Assembly (NCBI GenBank): GCA_963204995.1 | Contig: CAUJKL010000261.1 | Span: 1-39,679 of the forward strand | DNA length: 39,679 nt | Origin: Planctomycetota bacterium | GTDB taxonomy: Bacteria; Planctomycetota; Planctomycetia; Pirellulales; Pirellulaceae | Direction of reading: 5' to 3' | Shown: positions 29,707-37,081 of the stretch, piece after piece | Numbering within the stretch: the first letter of the stretch is position 1 | How the letters are laid out: every line of letters starts with the position of its first letter | The notes under the pieces: model-generated | Told to the model about the DNA's origin: nothing | Seen by the model: only the letters and a program-made list of their open reading frames with translations | Database searches by the model: none | Position numbers and translations under genes: made by a program

Positions 29707-31656
29707 TTAGGCGTCTTTCACCTCGAACTCGGCGTCGATGGCATCGTCGTCGCTGGCTGCGGTTCCGCCGGGAGCACCGTCGCCCGCCGCGCCATCTGCG
29801 TCCGCGCCGGCTCCGGTCTTTTCGTAAATCGTTTTACTGAAGGCGTGCGAGGCTTGCTCAAGTTCGTCGACTGCCGACTTGATCGCCGCGACGTCATCCC
29901 CTTTCGCCTTCTCGCGAACTTTGGAGATGGCCTTTTCGAGCGGGGCTTTGTCGGAGTCTTGCAGCTTGTCGCCTTGTTCCTTGATCAGCTTTTCAAGCTG
30001 ATAGCACATCTGATCACCCTGGTTACGCAGGCTGGCAAGTTCAACCTTTTTCTTATCCTCTTCGGCATGAAGTGCGGCATCTTCTTGCATGCGTTTAATC
30101 TCGCTTTCCGAGAGACCAGACGACTGTTCGATGCGTACGGATGCTTCCTTGTTCGTGCCGAGATCCTTGGCAGAAACATTGAGAATGCCGTTCTGGTCGA
30201 CGTCGAACTTGACTTCGATCTGCGGCATGCCGCGGGGGGCCGGCGGAATTCCTTCCAACGTGAACTCGCCGAGCACTCGGTTGTCGGCAGCCATTTTCCG
30301 CTCGCCTTGGAAGACCTTCACGGTCACTCCGGTTTGATTGTCAGCGGCAGTGCTGAAAACTTTTTTCTTTTCCGCCGGAATCGTCGTGTTACGTTCGACC
30401 AGCGCCGTCAGCACGCCGCCTTCGGTCTCGATACCGAGAGTCAGCGGCGTGACGTCCAACAACAAGACGTCTTTGCGGTCGCCCGCCAGGACGCTGCCTT
30501 GAATCGCAGCGCCAACGGCTACGACTTCATCAGGATTGACGCCCTTGTGCGGCTCCTTGCCGAAGATTTGCCGGACGATTCCTTGAACCTTGGGAATGCG
30601 AGTCGAACCGCCAACGAGTACGACCTCGTCGATATCGCTGGGTGATAGTTTGGCGTCCTTCAAGGCTTGCATGACCGGCTTCTTGCACCGCTCGAAGAGC
30701 GAATCGGTCATTTCCTCGAACTTGGCCCGCGTGATCGTAATTTGCAGGTGCTTCGGACCCGACGCGTCAGCCGTGATGAACGGCAAGTTGACGTCCGTCT
30801 GCGGCAAACTGCTCAGTTCTCGCTTGGCCTTCTCGCACGCTTCTTGAAGGCGTTGCAGGGCCATCGTGTCTTTGCGCAAGTCGATGCCCTGTTCCTTCTT
30901 GAATTCGTCCGCGACATGGTGGATCAACGCCTGGTCAAAGTCGTCACCACCGAGATGCGTGTCGCCACTGGTGCTGATGACTTGGAAGACACGACCGGCT
31001 CCGTTGCCGTCTGCATCGGCGTCTCCAGCGTCTGCGACAGCCAATACTGACACGTCAAATGTTCCGCCACCCAGGTCGAAAACGACGATCGTTTCATCTT
31101 TTTTCTTGTCCAACCCGTAAGCCATCGCGGCAGCCGTAGGTTCGTTGATAATACGAGCCACTTCCAAACCAGCGATCTGACCGGCATCTTTCGTCGCTTG
31201 GCGCTGCGCGTCGTTGAAATAAGCGGGCACCGTAATCACGGCCTTATTGACCTTATGACCGAGGTACGACTCGGCCGCTTCTTTCAACTTGCGAAGCGTC
31301 GTCGCGGAGATCTCTTGAGGTGTGTATTCCTTATTGCCAATGCCGACCTTCACATAGTCGGTCGGTCCGCCAACGACTTTGTAGGGAACCATCTTTTCTT
31401 CGCCCGCCACCTCGTCGTGTCGTCGACCCATGAATCGCTTGATCGAGTAGACCGTCCGCGTTGGGTTCGTAACGGCTTGTCGGCGAGCGGGCTCGCCAAC
31501 CAGCGTTTCGCCTTTGTCGGTAAACGCGACGACGCTCGGCGTCAACCGATTCCCCTCGGCGTTCGGAATGACTTTCGCTTCCGTGCCTTCCATCACGGCA
31601 ACAACCGAATTGGTTGTACCGAGATCGATGCCGATGATTTTTTCGCCTTGCGCCAT
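29707..31656 (-). CDS. dnaK: Molecular chaperone DnaK (Hsp70)
   Basis: The 649-aa protein has all Hsp70 hallmarks. '[17 protein letters not shown]' is the phosphate-1 loop. '[14 protein letters not shown]' and '[14 protein letters not shown]' are the second phosphate and adenosine motifs. The linker [19 protein letters not shown] precedes the substrate-binding beta-domain, and the lid follows. The C-terminal tail ends [12 protein letters not shown], close to the conserved EEVD-like bacterial tail (D-x-EFEEV). AGGAG sits 7 nt before ATG 31656. grpE, dnaJ and hrcA are not adjacent. No CIRCE inverted repeat (TTAGCACTC...GAGTGCTAA) was found upstream, so heat-shock control must use another route, such as an alternative sigma factor. 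Confidence 0.98.
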   Translation of the reverse strand: MAQGEKIIGIDLGTTNSVVAVMEGTEAKVIPNAEGNRLTPSVVAFTDKGETLVGEPARRQAVTNPTRTVYSIKRFMGRRHDEVAGEEKMVPYKVVGGPTDYVKVGIGNKEYTPQEISATTLRKLKEAAESYLGHKVNKAVITVPAYFNDAQRQATKDAGQIAGLEVARIINEPTAAAMAYGLDKKKDETIVVFDLGGGTFDVSVLAVADAGDADADGNGAGRVFQVISTSGDTHLGGDDFDQALIHHVADEFKKEQGIDLRKDTMALQRLQEACEKAKRELSSLPQTDVNLPFITADASGPKHLQITITRAKFEEMTDSLFERCKKPVMQALKDAKLSPSDIDEVVLVGGSTRIPKVQGIVRQIFGKEPHKGVNPDEVVAVGAAIQGSVLAGDRKDVLLLDVTPLTLGIETEGGVLTALVERNTTIPAEKKKVFSTAADNQTGVTVKVFQGERKMAADNRVLGEFTLEGIPPAPRGMPQIEVKFDVDQNGILNVSAKDLGTNKEASVRIEQSSGLSESEIKRMQEDAALHAEEDKKKVELASLRNQGDQMCYQLEKLIKEQGDKLQDSDKAPLEKAISKVREKAKGDDVAAIKSAVDELEQASHAFSKTIYEKTGAGADADGAAGDGAPGGTAASDDDAIDAEFEVKDA

Positions 31657-32071
31657 CTTTCGCTCCTTTGTCTTAAGGTTTTGTGCCCGTTATTCGATCG
31701 CTGACACGAAACTTATGCGCGATCTTAAGTCTTATTTTCAGTGTTAGTTAGAACTGCTCCCGGCAAGCGTCGAGAACTCCTCGCCTTGGAATGCAAAGAC
31801 CGTGCCAGCGGCATCGCAAGGTTGGCACCAACTCCATAAGTCACCGACACGCAATTAGTTGCGTCTTGCTGTTCAATATTCGATAGAAGTAGAACCGGGC
31901 GTTGCCTGCCATTTTGACATCGGAAACGAGCAGGCACATTTCTTCACGATCCGCACGTCGCTACCTGGTGTGGCGGTCAAATTGACACGATGGTTGCCCA
32001 TCGTTACAAGTGGACGGCAGCTGCGGCGCCATCGACGTTGGCAGCCGAAACCGTCAACAAGGTGTCGTGAC
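31657..32071. other. Divergent intergenic region between dnaK and pheA
   Basis: This 415-bp stretch should hold both promoters. A hairpin with arms GTGCCA / TGGCAC lies near 31803-31827. The pheA frame remains open upstream to 31859, but that part has no start signal and does not resemble PheA proteins. No CIRCE, RNA gene or clear -35/-10 pair was recognised. Confidence 0.5.
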
Positions 32072-33160
32072 ATGCCCGAAGAGCAATCGACGAATGCACT
32101 CTCCCCTGAGCAGTTGGCGGACGAAGTCAGCCGCATCGATGGGGAACTCGTCAAGTTAATGAATGAGCGCGCCAAAGCAGCCGAGCATCTGGCTCGTGCA
32201 ACCGAGGGCGAGAAATCAGCATCGCGAGGCGTCGAGCAGCAGTTGTTGACGGTGCTTAGTGCAAGTCGGGGTCCGCTCGCAGAACGCGCGCTAAGAGCGA
32301 CGTTTCGCGAACTTATCAGCGGCTGCCAGTCGTTGGTCAAACCGATTCGAGTTGCCTATCTGGGACCGCTTTACAGTTACAGTTACCTCGCAACCGTCGA
32401 ACGATTCGGTGCCAGCGCGGAACTGGTGCCAGTTTCGACGATCGCAGCCGTTTTTGAAGAGTTGAATCGCGGAAATGCAGACTTCGGCGTCGTTCCGCTG
32501 GAGAATTCAACCGATGGGCGAGTCGTCGATACGCTCGGCATGTTCGCGCGGCTACCGGTACGGATCTGTGGCGAAGTTCAACTGCGAATCCATCATAATC
32601 TTCTCGCTAAGTGCTCTCGCGACGACATCACGGAGGTTTACAGCAAGCCACAAGCTCTCTCGCAGTGTCGAGAATGGCTTGCGAAGCATCTCCCGAATGC
32701 ACGCACCATCGAAATGACCAGCACTGCCGCCGCCGCCCAGCTCGCGTCTGAAAAGCCAGGAGCTGCAGCCGTTGCCAGTCGATTGGCGGCAACAAACTAT
32801 GGCCTCGATTTCGTCGCCGAAAACATCGAAGATAACCCGCACAATGTAACTCGATTCGCTGTGATCGGGGGAGAGGTCGCACCTCCTACCGGAAAGGACA
32901 AGACGGCCGTCATGTTCGAGATCCCGCACAAGCCAGGATCTCTGGCTGACGTGATGACGATATTCAAGCGTGAAAAACTGAATATGACGTGGATTGAGTC
33001 CTTTCCCATGGCTGGTGGAAAGAGCGAATATCTGTTTTTCATTGAACTAGAAGGGCATCAGACCGACGCAAAGGTCGATCGAGCACTGCAGTCGCTGGCC
33101 AAGAAGACCGTTCGCCTGGAAGTCTTAGGCTCTTATTTCACAGCAGAACCCATCGACTGA
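32072..33160 (+). CDS. pheA: Prephenate dehydratase with N-terminal chorismate-mutase-type domain (P-protein)
   Basis: From ATG 32072 the 362-aa product matches the length of bacterial P-proteins. An N-terminal chorismate mutase-like helix domain covers ~13-90. The prephenate dehydratase domain covers ~94-275, starting 'IRVAYLGP', with 'DFGVVPLENSTDGRV' and the catalytic TRF motif in 'NVTRFAVIGG'. The C-terminal ACT domain (~285-360) has KPGSLADVM and WIESFPM, the sites for phenylalanine feedback inhibition. The product converts prephenate to phenylpyruvate for phenylalanine synthesis. By hand alignment to the E. coli mutase domain, Arg28 is kept (R33), but Lys39 and Arg51 appear to be Thr44 and Val54. 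Mutase activity is therefore questionable. Upstream AAGGTG at ~32059 may be the ribosome-binding site. Confidence 0.93.
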   Translation: MPEEQSTNALSPEQLADEVSRIDGELVKLMNERAKAAEHLARATEGEKSASRGVEQQLLTVLSASRGPLAERALRATFRELISGCQSLVKPIRVAYLGPLYSYSYLATVERFGASAELVPVSTIAAVFEELNRGNADFGVVPLENSTDGRVVDTLGMFARLPVRICGEVQLRIHHNLLAKCSRDDITEVYSKPQALSQCREWLAKHLPNARTIEMTSTAAAAQLASEKPGAAAVASRLAATNYGLDFVAENIEDNPHNVTRFAVIGGEVAPPTGKDKTAVMFEIPHKPGSLADVMTIFKREKLNMTWIESFPMAGGKSEYLFFIELEGHQTDAKVDRALQSLAKKTVRLEVLGSYFTAEPID

Positions 33161-33165
33161 TATGG

Positions 33166-33194
33166 TTGACACAATGTTCACCCATTTCTACGAT
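33166..33194 (+). promoter_or_regulatory. Candidate promoter for the rpmF-fab cluster
   Basis: TTGACA (33166-33171, perfect -35) is followed after 17 bp by TACGAT (33189-33194, 4/6 to the -10). Initiation near 33201 gives a ~67-nt leader. That leader contains the small hairpin TCCC-GTAA-GGGA at about 33223-33234. Confidence 0.55.
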
Positions 33195-33267
33195 GAGGGG
33201 CTTTGCTACCCAAACCGTTATCCCGTAAGGGAATCAGTTACATTTGCCAGTCCAATGAGGCACTCCG

Positions 33268-33456
33268 ATGGCGGTTCCGAAGAGAAAACATTCCAATTCA
33301 CGTACCGGCAAGCGGCGTTCCCATAACGCGTTGAAGCCGAAGCAGTTAACGTTCTGCCCAAAATGCAGCGGGGCATTGCCCACACACGTCGTTTGCCCGA
33401 CGTGCGGCTATTACATGGGACGCACGGTAATCGAGTCGGGTGAGGCTGGGTCTTGA
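33268..33456 (+). CDS. rpmF: 50S ribosomal protein bL32
   Basis: The 62-aa protein begins 'MAVPKRKHSNSRTGKRRSH', the invariant bL32 N-terminus. It has two CxxC pairs (CPKC and CPTC), giving the zinc-binding C+ form, with 'YYMGRTVI' at the end. It is part of the 50S subunit near the peptidyl-transferase exit. Its TGA stop overlaps the TTG start of fabD by 4 nt, so translation of the two is coupled. The rpmF-plsX-fabH-fabD order of many bacteria is shortened here: plsX and fabH are absent between them. Confidence 0.98.
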   Translation: MAVPKRKHSNSRTGKRRSHNALKPKQLTFCPKCSGALPTHVVCPTCGYYMGRTVIESGEAGS

Positions 33457-34361
33457 GTAAAGTCGCGTTCCTGTTTCCAGGCCAAGGTGCTCAATCTGTC
33501 GGGATGGGGCGGGAAGCTTGCGATTCGCTTCCTGCCGTTCGCGATTTGTTCGATCGCGCGAACGCCGTCCTGGGATATGACCTGGCACAGCTGTGCTTCG
33601 AAGGCCCAGCGGATCGACTCGACTCGACGGTCTATAGTCAGCCCGCACTGTTCGTCTGCGGCTTGGCTGGACTCGAGCTGCTAAAGGCGGCGTCAGCCGA
33701 ACTAATTGACTCGGTGGCCGCAACGGCTGGTTTGAGCCTTGGTGAGTATACCGCACTCGTCTTTGCTGGTGCGATGGACTTCGAGACAGGCTTGACCGTC
33801 GTGAAGACTCGCGGCGAGGCGATGCAGGCCGCTTCCGATGCAACGCCAAGCGGAATGGTGAGCGTACTGGGTCTTGAGCCCGATGTGATCGAGAAGCTTT
33901 GTGACGAAGCTCGTGGCGATGGGATCTTACAAATTGCAAATTACCTGTGCCCTGGGAATACTGTCGTTTCTGGAAACAAGGATGCATGTGCGCGAATCGC
34001 GACGTCGGCTGAGGCGGCCGGGGCGATGAAAGCAATACCGCTGGCTGTTGCTGGCGCATTTCACACCGCCATCATGCAGCCGGCACTTGAGCGTCTGACG
34101 ACCGCGCTGGCCACCGCCAAGATTTCAGCGCCGAGAATTCCCGTGATTTCCAACGTCGATGCTCGACCGCATAACGATCCAGAAGAGATCCGAGCTCTGC
34201 TGGTCCAGCAAGTCGTCTCGCCCGTGCGGTGGGAAGACTCGATGCGATACTTGCTCGATGACGGTTTTGATTTGTTTTACGAGGTAGGTCCGGGGCGAGT
34301 CTTACGCGGGCTTATGAAACGCATTAATCGTAAGACTGCATGCGAAGGCGTCACCGTTTAG
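33453..34361 (+). CDS. fabD: Malonyl-CoA:ACP transacylase FabD
   Basis: The 302-aa enzyme moves malonyl groups from CoA to the acyl carrier protein for fatty-acid chain extension. VAFLFPGQGAQSVGMG opens the protein. The nucleophile is Ser95 in 'GLSLGEYTAL' (here Leu in place of the more usual His of GHSLGEY). The catalytic His lies in 'GAFHTAIM'. 'YEVGPGRVLRGLMKRI' is the typical end. The start is TTG at 33453, overlapping the rpmF stop (TTGA). GAGG about 8 nt upstream, inside rpmF, supports it. It is the second gene of the rpmF-fabD-fabG-acpP-fabF set. Confidence 0.97.
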   Translation: MSKVAFLFPGQGAQSVGMGREACDSLPAVRDLFDRANAVLGYDLAQLCFEGPADRLDSTVYSQPALFVCGLAGLELLKAASAELIDSVAATAGLSLGEYTALVFAGAMDFETGLTVVKTRGEAMQAASDATPSGMVSVLGLEPDVIEKLCDEARGDGILQIANYLCPGNTVVSGNKDACARIATSAEAAGAMKAIPLAVAGAFHTAIMQPALERLTTALATAKISAPRIPVISNVDARPHNDPEEIRALLVQQVVSPVRWEDSMRYLLDDGFDLFYEVGPGRVLRGLMKRINRKTACEGVTV

Positions 34362-34401
34362 GCTCACGATCGACGCGAACACATACAAGGTACTCAGCAC
34401 T

Positions 34402-35184
34402 ATGTCCGAACAACCTATTCGCTCGATAACCGTCAATCTCTCGGAGCAAGTCGCCATTGTAACGGGAGCCTCCCAAGGCTTGGGGCAAACGATGGCAACC
34501 GAATTGGCCGCGAACGGGGCCAAGGTCGCCTGTGTGGCCCGCAATGCCGATAAACTGGCCGAGACCGTAAAAGCAATCATCGACGCAGGTGGCGAAGCTG
34601 CCGCATTCAGCTGCGATGTAACCGACCGAGCGAGTGTGGACAAGCTGGTTGACGATGTGGTCGAGAAATGGGGAAAGCTAGACATCCTGGTAAACAATGC
34701 CGGGATCACTCGAGATAATCTTTTGCCGCGCATGACCGACGAAGAATGGGACGACGTGATTTGCACGAACCTGCGCGGCGCGTTTCTCTTTGCCCGAGCC
34801 GCATCACGGATCATGATGCGAGCTCGCAGCGGCCGAATCATTAACATCTCCAGTGTGTCCGGATTAATTGGCAATCAGGGTCAAACAAATTATTCAGCTT
34901 CCAAGGCGGGGCTAATCGGTTTGACTCGGAGCCTGAGTCGCGAACTGGCAGGCCGCAAGGTGACGGTTAACGCAGTGGCACCTGGCTTCATTGCCACGGA
35001 AATGACCAAAGTTCTGGAAGCGAAGTACGGCGACGCATTTCGCAACGAAATCAAAGCCAAAATCCCCGCCAAGCGAATGGGAACCCCCGCAGAAGTCGCA
35101 GCCGCAGTATTGTTCCTGGCGAGCCCGGCGGCTTCCTACACAACCGGTGCGGTCCTGACCGTCGACGGCGGGATGACGGGATAA
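34402..35184 (+). CDS. fabG: 3-oxoacyl-ACP reductase FabG
   Basis: The 260-aa short-chain dehydrogenase reduces 3-oxoacyl-ACP with NADPH in the elongation cycle. It has the cofactor motif TGASQGLG, 'NNAGITRDNLL', the catalytic Ser in 'INISSVSGLIGN', and Tyr-X3-Lys in 'NYSASKAGL'. 'VNAVAPGFIATEMT' and the terminal 'LTVDGGMTG' are FabG hallmarks. The first ~14 residues extend beyond the usual start, but the ATG at 34402 is the first available. It starts 40 bp after fabD, and its position between fabD and acpP supports FabG over other short-chain dehydrogenases. Confidence 0.97.
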   Translation: MSEQPIRSITVNLSEQVAIVTGASQGLGQTMATELAANGAKVACVARNADKLAETVKAIIDAGGEAAAFSCDVTDRASVDKLVDDVVEKWGKLDILVNNAGITRDNLLPRMTDEEWDDVICTNLRGAFLFARAASRIMMRARSGRIINISSVSGLIGNQGQTNYSASKAGLIGLTRSLSRELAGRKVTVNAVAPGFIATEMTKVLEAKYGDAFRNEIKAKIPAKRMGTPAEVAAAVLFLASPAASYTTGAVLTVDGGMTG

Positions 35185-35213
35185 GCAACAAATTCGGTCA
35201 TGGCGCACCAGCC

Positions 35214-35243
35214 TTGACCTGTCTTATGAGAATCCTCTATCTT
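35214..35243 (+). promoter_or_regulatory. Candidate internal promoter for acpP
   Basis: TTGACC (35214-35219) and TATCTT (35238-35243) are 18 bp apart, with five and four consensus matches. A start near 35250 would give a ~100-nt leader before acpP. An independent acpP promoter is biologically expected because ACP is needed in excess over the enzymes. Confidence 0.4.
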
Positions 35244-35302
35244 GTGGAGCTTGATTCGCAAGAAAACAGTCTGAATTGATTTTGAACGAACTGGCGTAGT
35301 GC

Positions 35303-35318
35303 GAGCCACCGATGGCTC
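35303..35318 (+). promoter_or_regulatory. Hairpin in the acpP leader
   Basis: GAGCCA-CCGA-TGGCTC forms a perfect 6-bp stem with a 4-nt loop, 17 nt before the AGGAGG ribosome-binding site of acpP (35336-35341). It may protect the 5' end of an acpP-fabF mRNA or act as a processing site. There is no U-run, so it is unlikely to be a terminator. Confidence 0.4.
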
Positions 35319-35350
35319 ATATCTTTCAATAAATTAGGAGGACCGCGAAG

Positions 35351-35590
35351 GTGGCATCTGTCCCTGAACGCGTGATTGACATCGTCGCTGAGCAACTTGG
35401 TGTTGATAAAGAAAAGATCACCCCAGAGACCTCATTCGTCAACGACCTAGGTGCCGACTCGCTCGACACGGTTGAACTAGTGATGGAACTGGAAGAAGAA
35501 TTCGATATCAACATTCCAGACGACGCGGCTGAAAAGATTCAGACCGTCGGTCAAGCGATCGATTTTATCGAGAAGTCTCAAAATTCCTAA
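35351..35590 (+). CDS. acpP: Acyl carrier protein
   Basis: The 79-aa acidic protein carries the DSL phosphopantetheine site in '[18 protein letters not shown]', with Ser37 as the attachment residue. '[17 protein letters not shown]' and '[19 protein letters not shown]' are standard ACP segments. It is the carrier on which fatty acids are built. The start is GTG at 35351, with AGGAGG 9 nt upstream. It lies 22 bp before fabF, the usual pairing. Confidence 0.98.
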   Translation: MASVPERVIDIVAEQLGVDKEKITPETSFVNDLGADSLDTVELVMELEEEFDINIPDDAAEKIQTVGQAIDFIEKSQNS

Positions 35591-35612
35591 CGACGAAACA
35601 GTAGCACCAGAA

Positions 35613-36863
35613 ATGAAACGACGAGTCGTCGTAACCGGTCTCGGTGTCGTTACATCGCTAAGCTGTCAGGTTGACGATCTTTGGAATCGCATCCTGGCTG
35701 GCGAAAGTGGGGTTCATGCCCTGCGTTGTTTCGACACCGAAGAGTTTAAGGTCAAGTTCGGTGGAGATATCCACGACTGGGACCCGAGCGAGTTTCTTGC
35801 GCCGAAAGAAATCAAGCGCATCGATCGCTTCACGCAATTTGCGATGGTGGCAGCCACCAAAGCCATCCGCGACTCCGGTCTCGACTTCAAAACCGAAGAA
35901 CCGTTTCGCTGCGGTGTCATTCTTGGTTCTGGAATCGGCGGTCTGGGTGAGATCGAAGAGCAGATGTTTAAGCTGTTCGAAAAAGGACCGTCGCGCGTCT
36001 CTGCGATGACCGTCCCGAAGATGATGCTTAACGCGGCTGGTGGTCACATCTCGATCGAGTATGGACTTCGAGGTCCCAATTACACCGTCGCAACTGCCTG
36101 TGCGAGTGCAACCAACGCCATCGGCGACGCCCTGAAGACGATTCAATACGACGACGCGGATGTCATGATCACCGGCGGGACAGAAGCCGCGATGACACGC
36201 ATGGGACTAAGTGCGTTCACAAACATCAAAGCGTTGTCGTCGCGTAACGTAGATCCGTCGCGCGCCAGCCGCCCGTTCGATCTGGACCGCGACGGCTTTG
36301 TTTTCAGCGAGGGTGCGGGCTTGCTGGTCTTCGAGGAATTAGAACATGCGAAGGCTCGCGGTGCGAAGATCTACGCAGAAGTGATCGGCTACGGAGCGAG
36401 CGGAGACGCAGGGCACATTACGCAGCCCGACGAACATGGCACCGGTGCGGCTTACGCGATGGCTGCGGCGTTACGAGATGCGAAGATCGATCCGACTACC
36501 ATCGATTACATCAACGCGCACGGAACCAGCACGCAACTCGGTGACAAGGCGGAAACGCTCGCCATAAAGGACGTGTTTCGCGAATATGCCAAGTCGGTGA
36601 GCATTTCTAGTACAAAAAGTTCGTTGGGACATTCGCTCGGTGCCAGCGGTGGTATCGAGTTGATACTGGCTGCGAAGGCAATCGGGGCCAATGTAGTTCC
36701 ACCGACCATTAATTTGGATACGCCCGATCCAGAATGCGATTTGGATTACACGCCAAACCAGCCCCGTGAACGGCGTATCGACTATGCGATGAGCAACAGC
36801 TTCGGATTCGGCGGTCACAACGCATCGGTCATCATTCGGCGACTGCCTAACGGCCAAGCCTAG
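35613..36863 (+). CDS. fabF: 3-oxoacyl-ACP synthase II FabF
   Basis: The 416-aa condensing enzyme extends acyl-ACP with malonyl-ACP. 'RRVVVTGLGVVTSLS' opens the thiolase fold. Cys163 in 'TACASATNAIGDA' is the nucleophile. The two histidines are in 'NAHGTSTQLGDKAE' and 'LGHSLGASGG', and 'SNSFGFGGHNASVII' ends the protein. The Cys-His-His set assigns it to KAS I/II rather than FabH. It lies 22 bp after acpP and is the last gene of the fab cluster. A composite inverted repeat follows within 5 bp. Confidence 0.98.
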   Translation: MKRRVVVTGLGVVTSLSCQVDDLWNRILAGESGVHALRCFDTEEFKVKFGGDIHDWDPSEFLAPKEIKRIDRFTQFAMVAATKAIRDSGLDFKTEEPFRCGVILGSGIGGLGEIEEQMFKLFEKGPSRVSAMTVPKMMLNAAGGHISIEYGLRGPNYTVATACASATNAIGDALKTIQYDDADVMITGGTEAAMTRMGLSAFTNIKALSSRNVDPSRASRPFDLDRDGFVFSEGAGLLVFEELEHAKARGAKIYAEVIGYGASGDAGHITQPDEHGTGAAYAMAAALRDAKIDPTTIDYINAHGTSTQLGDKAETLAIKDVFREYAKSVSISSTKSSLGHSLGASGGIELILAAKAIGANVVPPTINLDTPDPECDLDYTPNQPRERRIDYAMSNSFGFGGHNASVIIRRLPNGQA

Positions 36864-36867
36864 CCAA

Positions 36868-37065
36868 CTCGCCGACGCGAAAAGCACCGGTAGGCCGAAT
36901 CAAGCAAACCGTTGCCCAGCCGGAACTTCGGTCGCAAATCGCGGCGATCTAGGTCGCGCAAAGCGTTCTAGTACAAATCGGTTTGCGCAGCTACGGCATC
37001 GGTTTGCGACCTCGGTCCGGCCTACAGTGAATAATCCGCGGTAACGATCTCGCCGACGCAAAAAG
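36868..37065. repeat. Composite REP-like inverted repeat flanked by 17-bp direct repeats
   Basis: Outer arms GTAGGCCG (36890-36897) and CGGCCTAC (37018-37025) are perfectly complementary. Inner arms GGTCGCAAA (36930-36938) and TTTGCGACC (37003-37011) nest within, and GCGCAAA / TTTGCGC nests further. ATCGGTTTGCG occurs twice as a direct repeat inside. The whole is bounded by CTCGCCGACGCGAAAAG (36868-36884) and its one-mismatch copy CTCGCCGACGCAAAAAG (37049-37065). It fills almost all of the gap between fabF and the TolC-like gene. Confidence 0.7.
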
Positions 37066-37081
37066 ATTCGCGAGATTTACG

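Noticed and set aside
31657-31860. CIRCE operator before dnaK
   Set aside because: Neither TTAGCACTC nor its partner was found on either strand.
31859-32071. Extended start for pheA
   Set aside because: The added 71 residues do not resemble PheA proteins; ATG 32072 gives the expected ~362-aa length.
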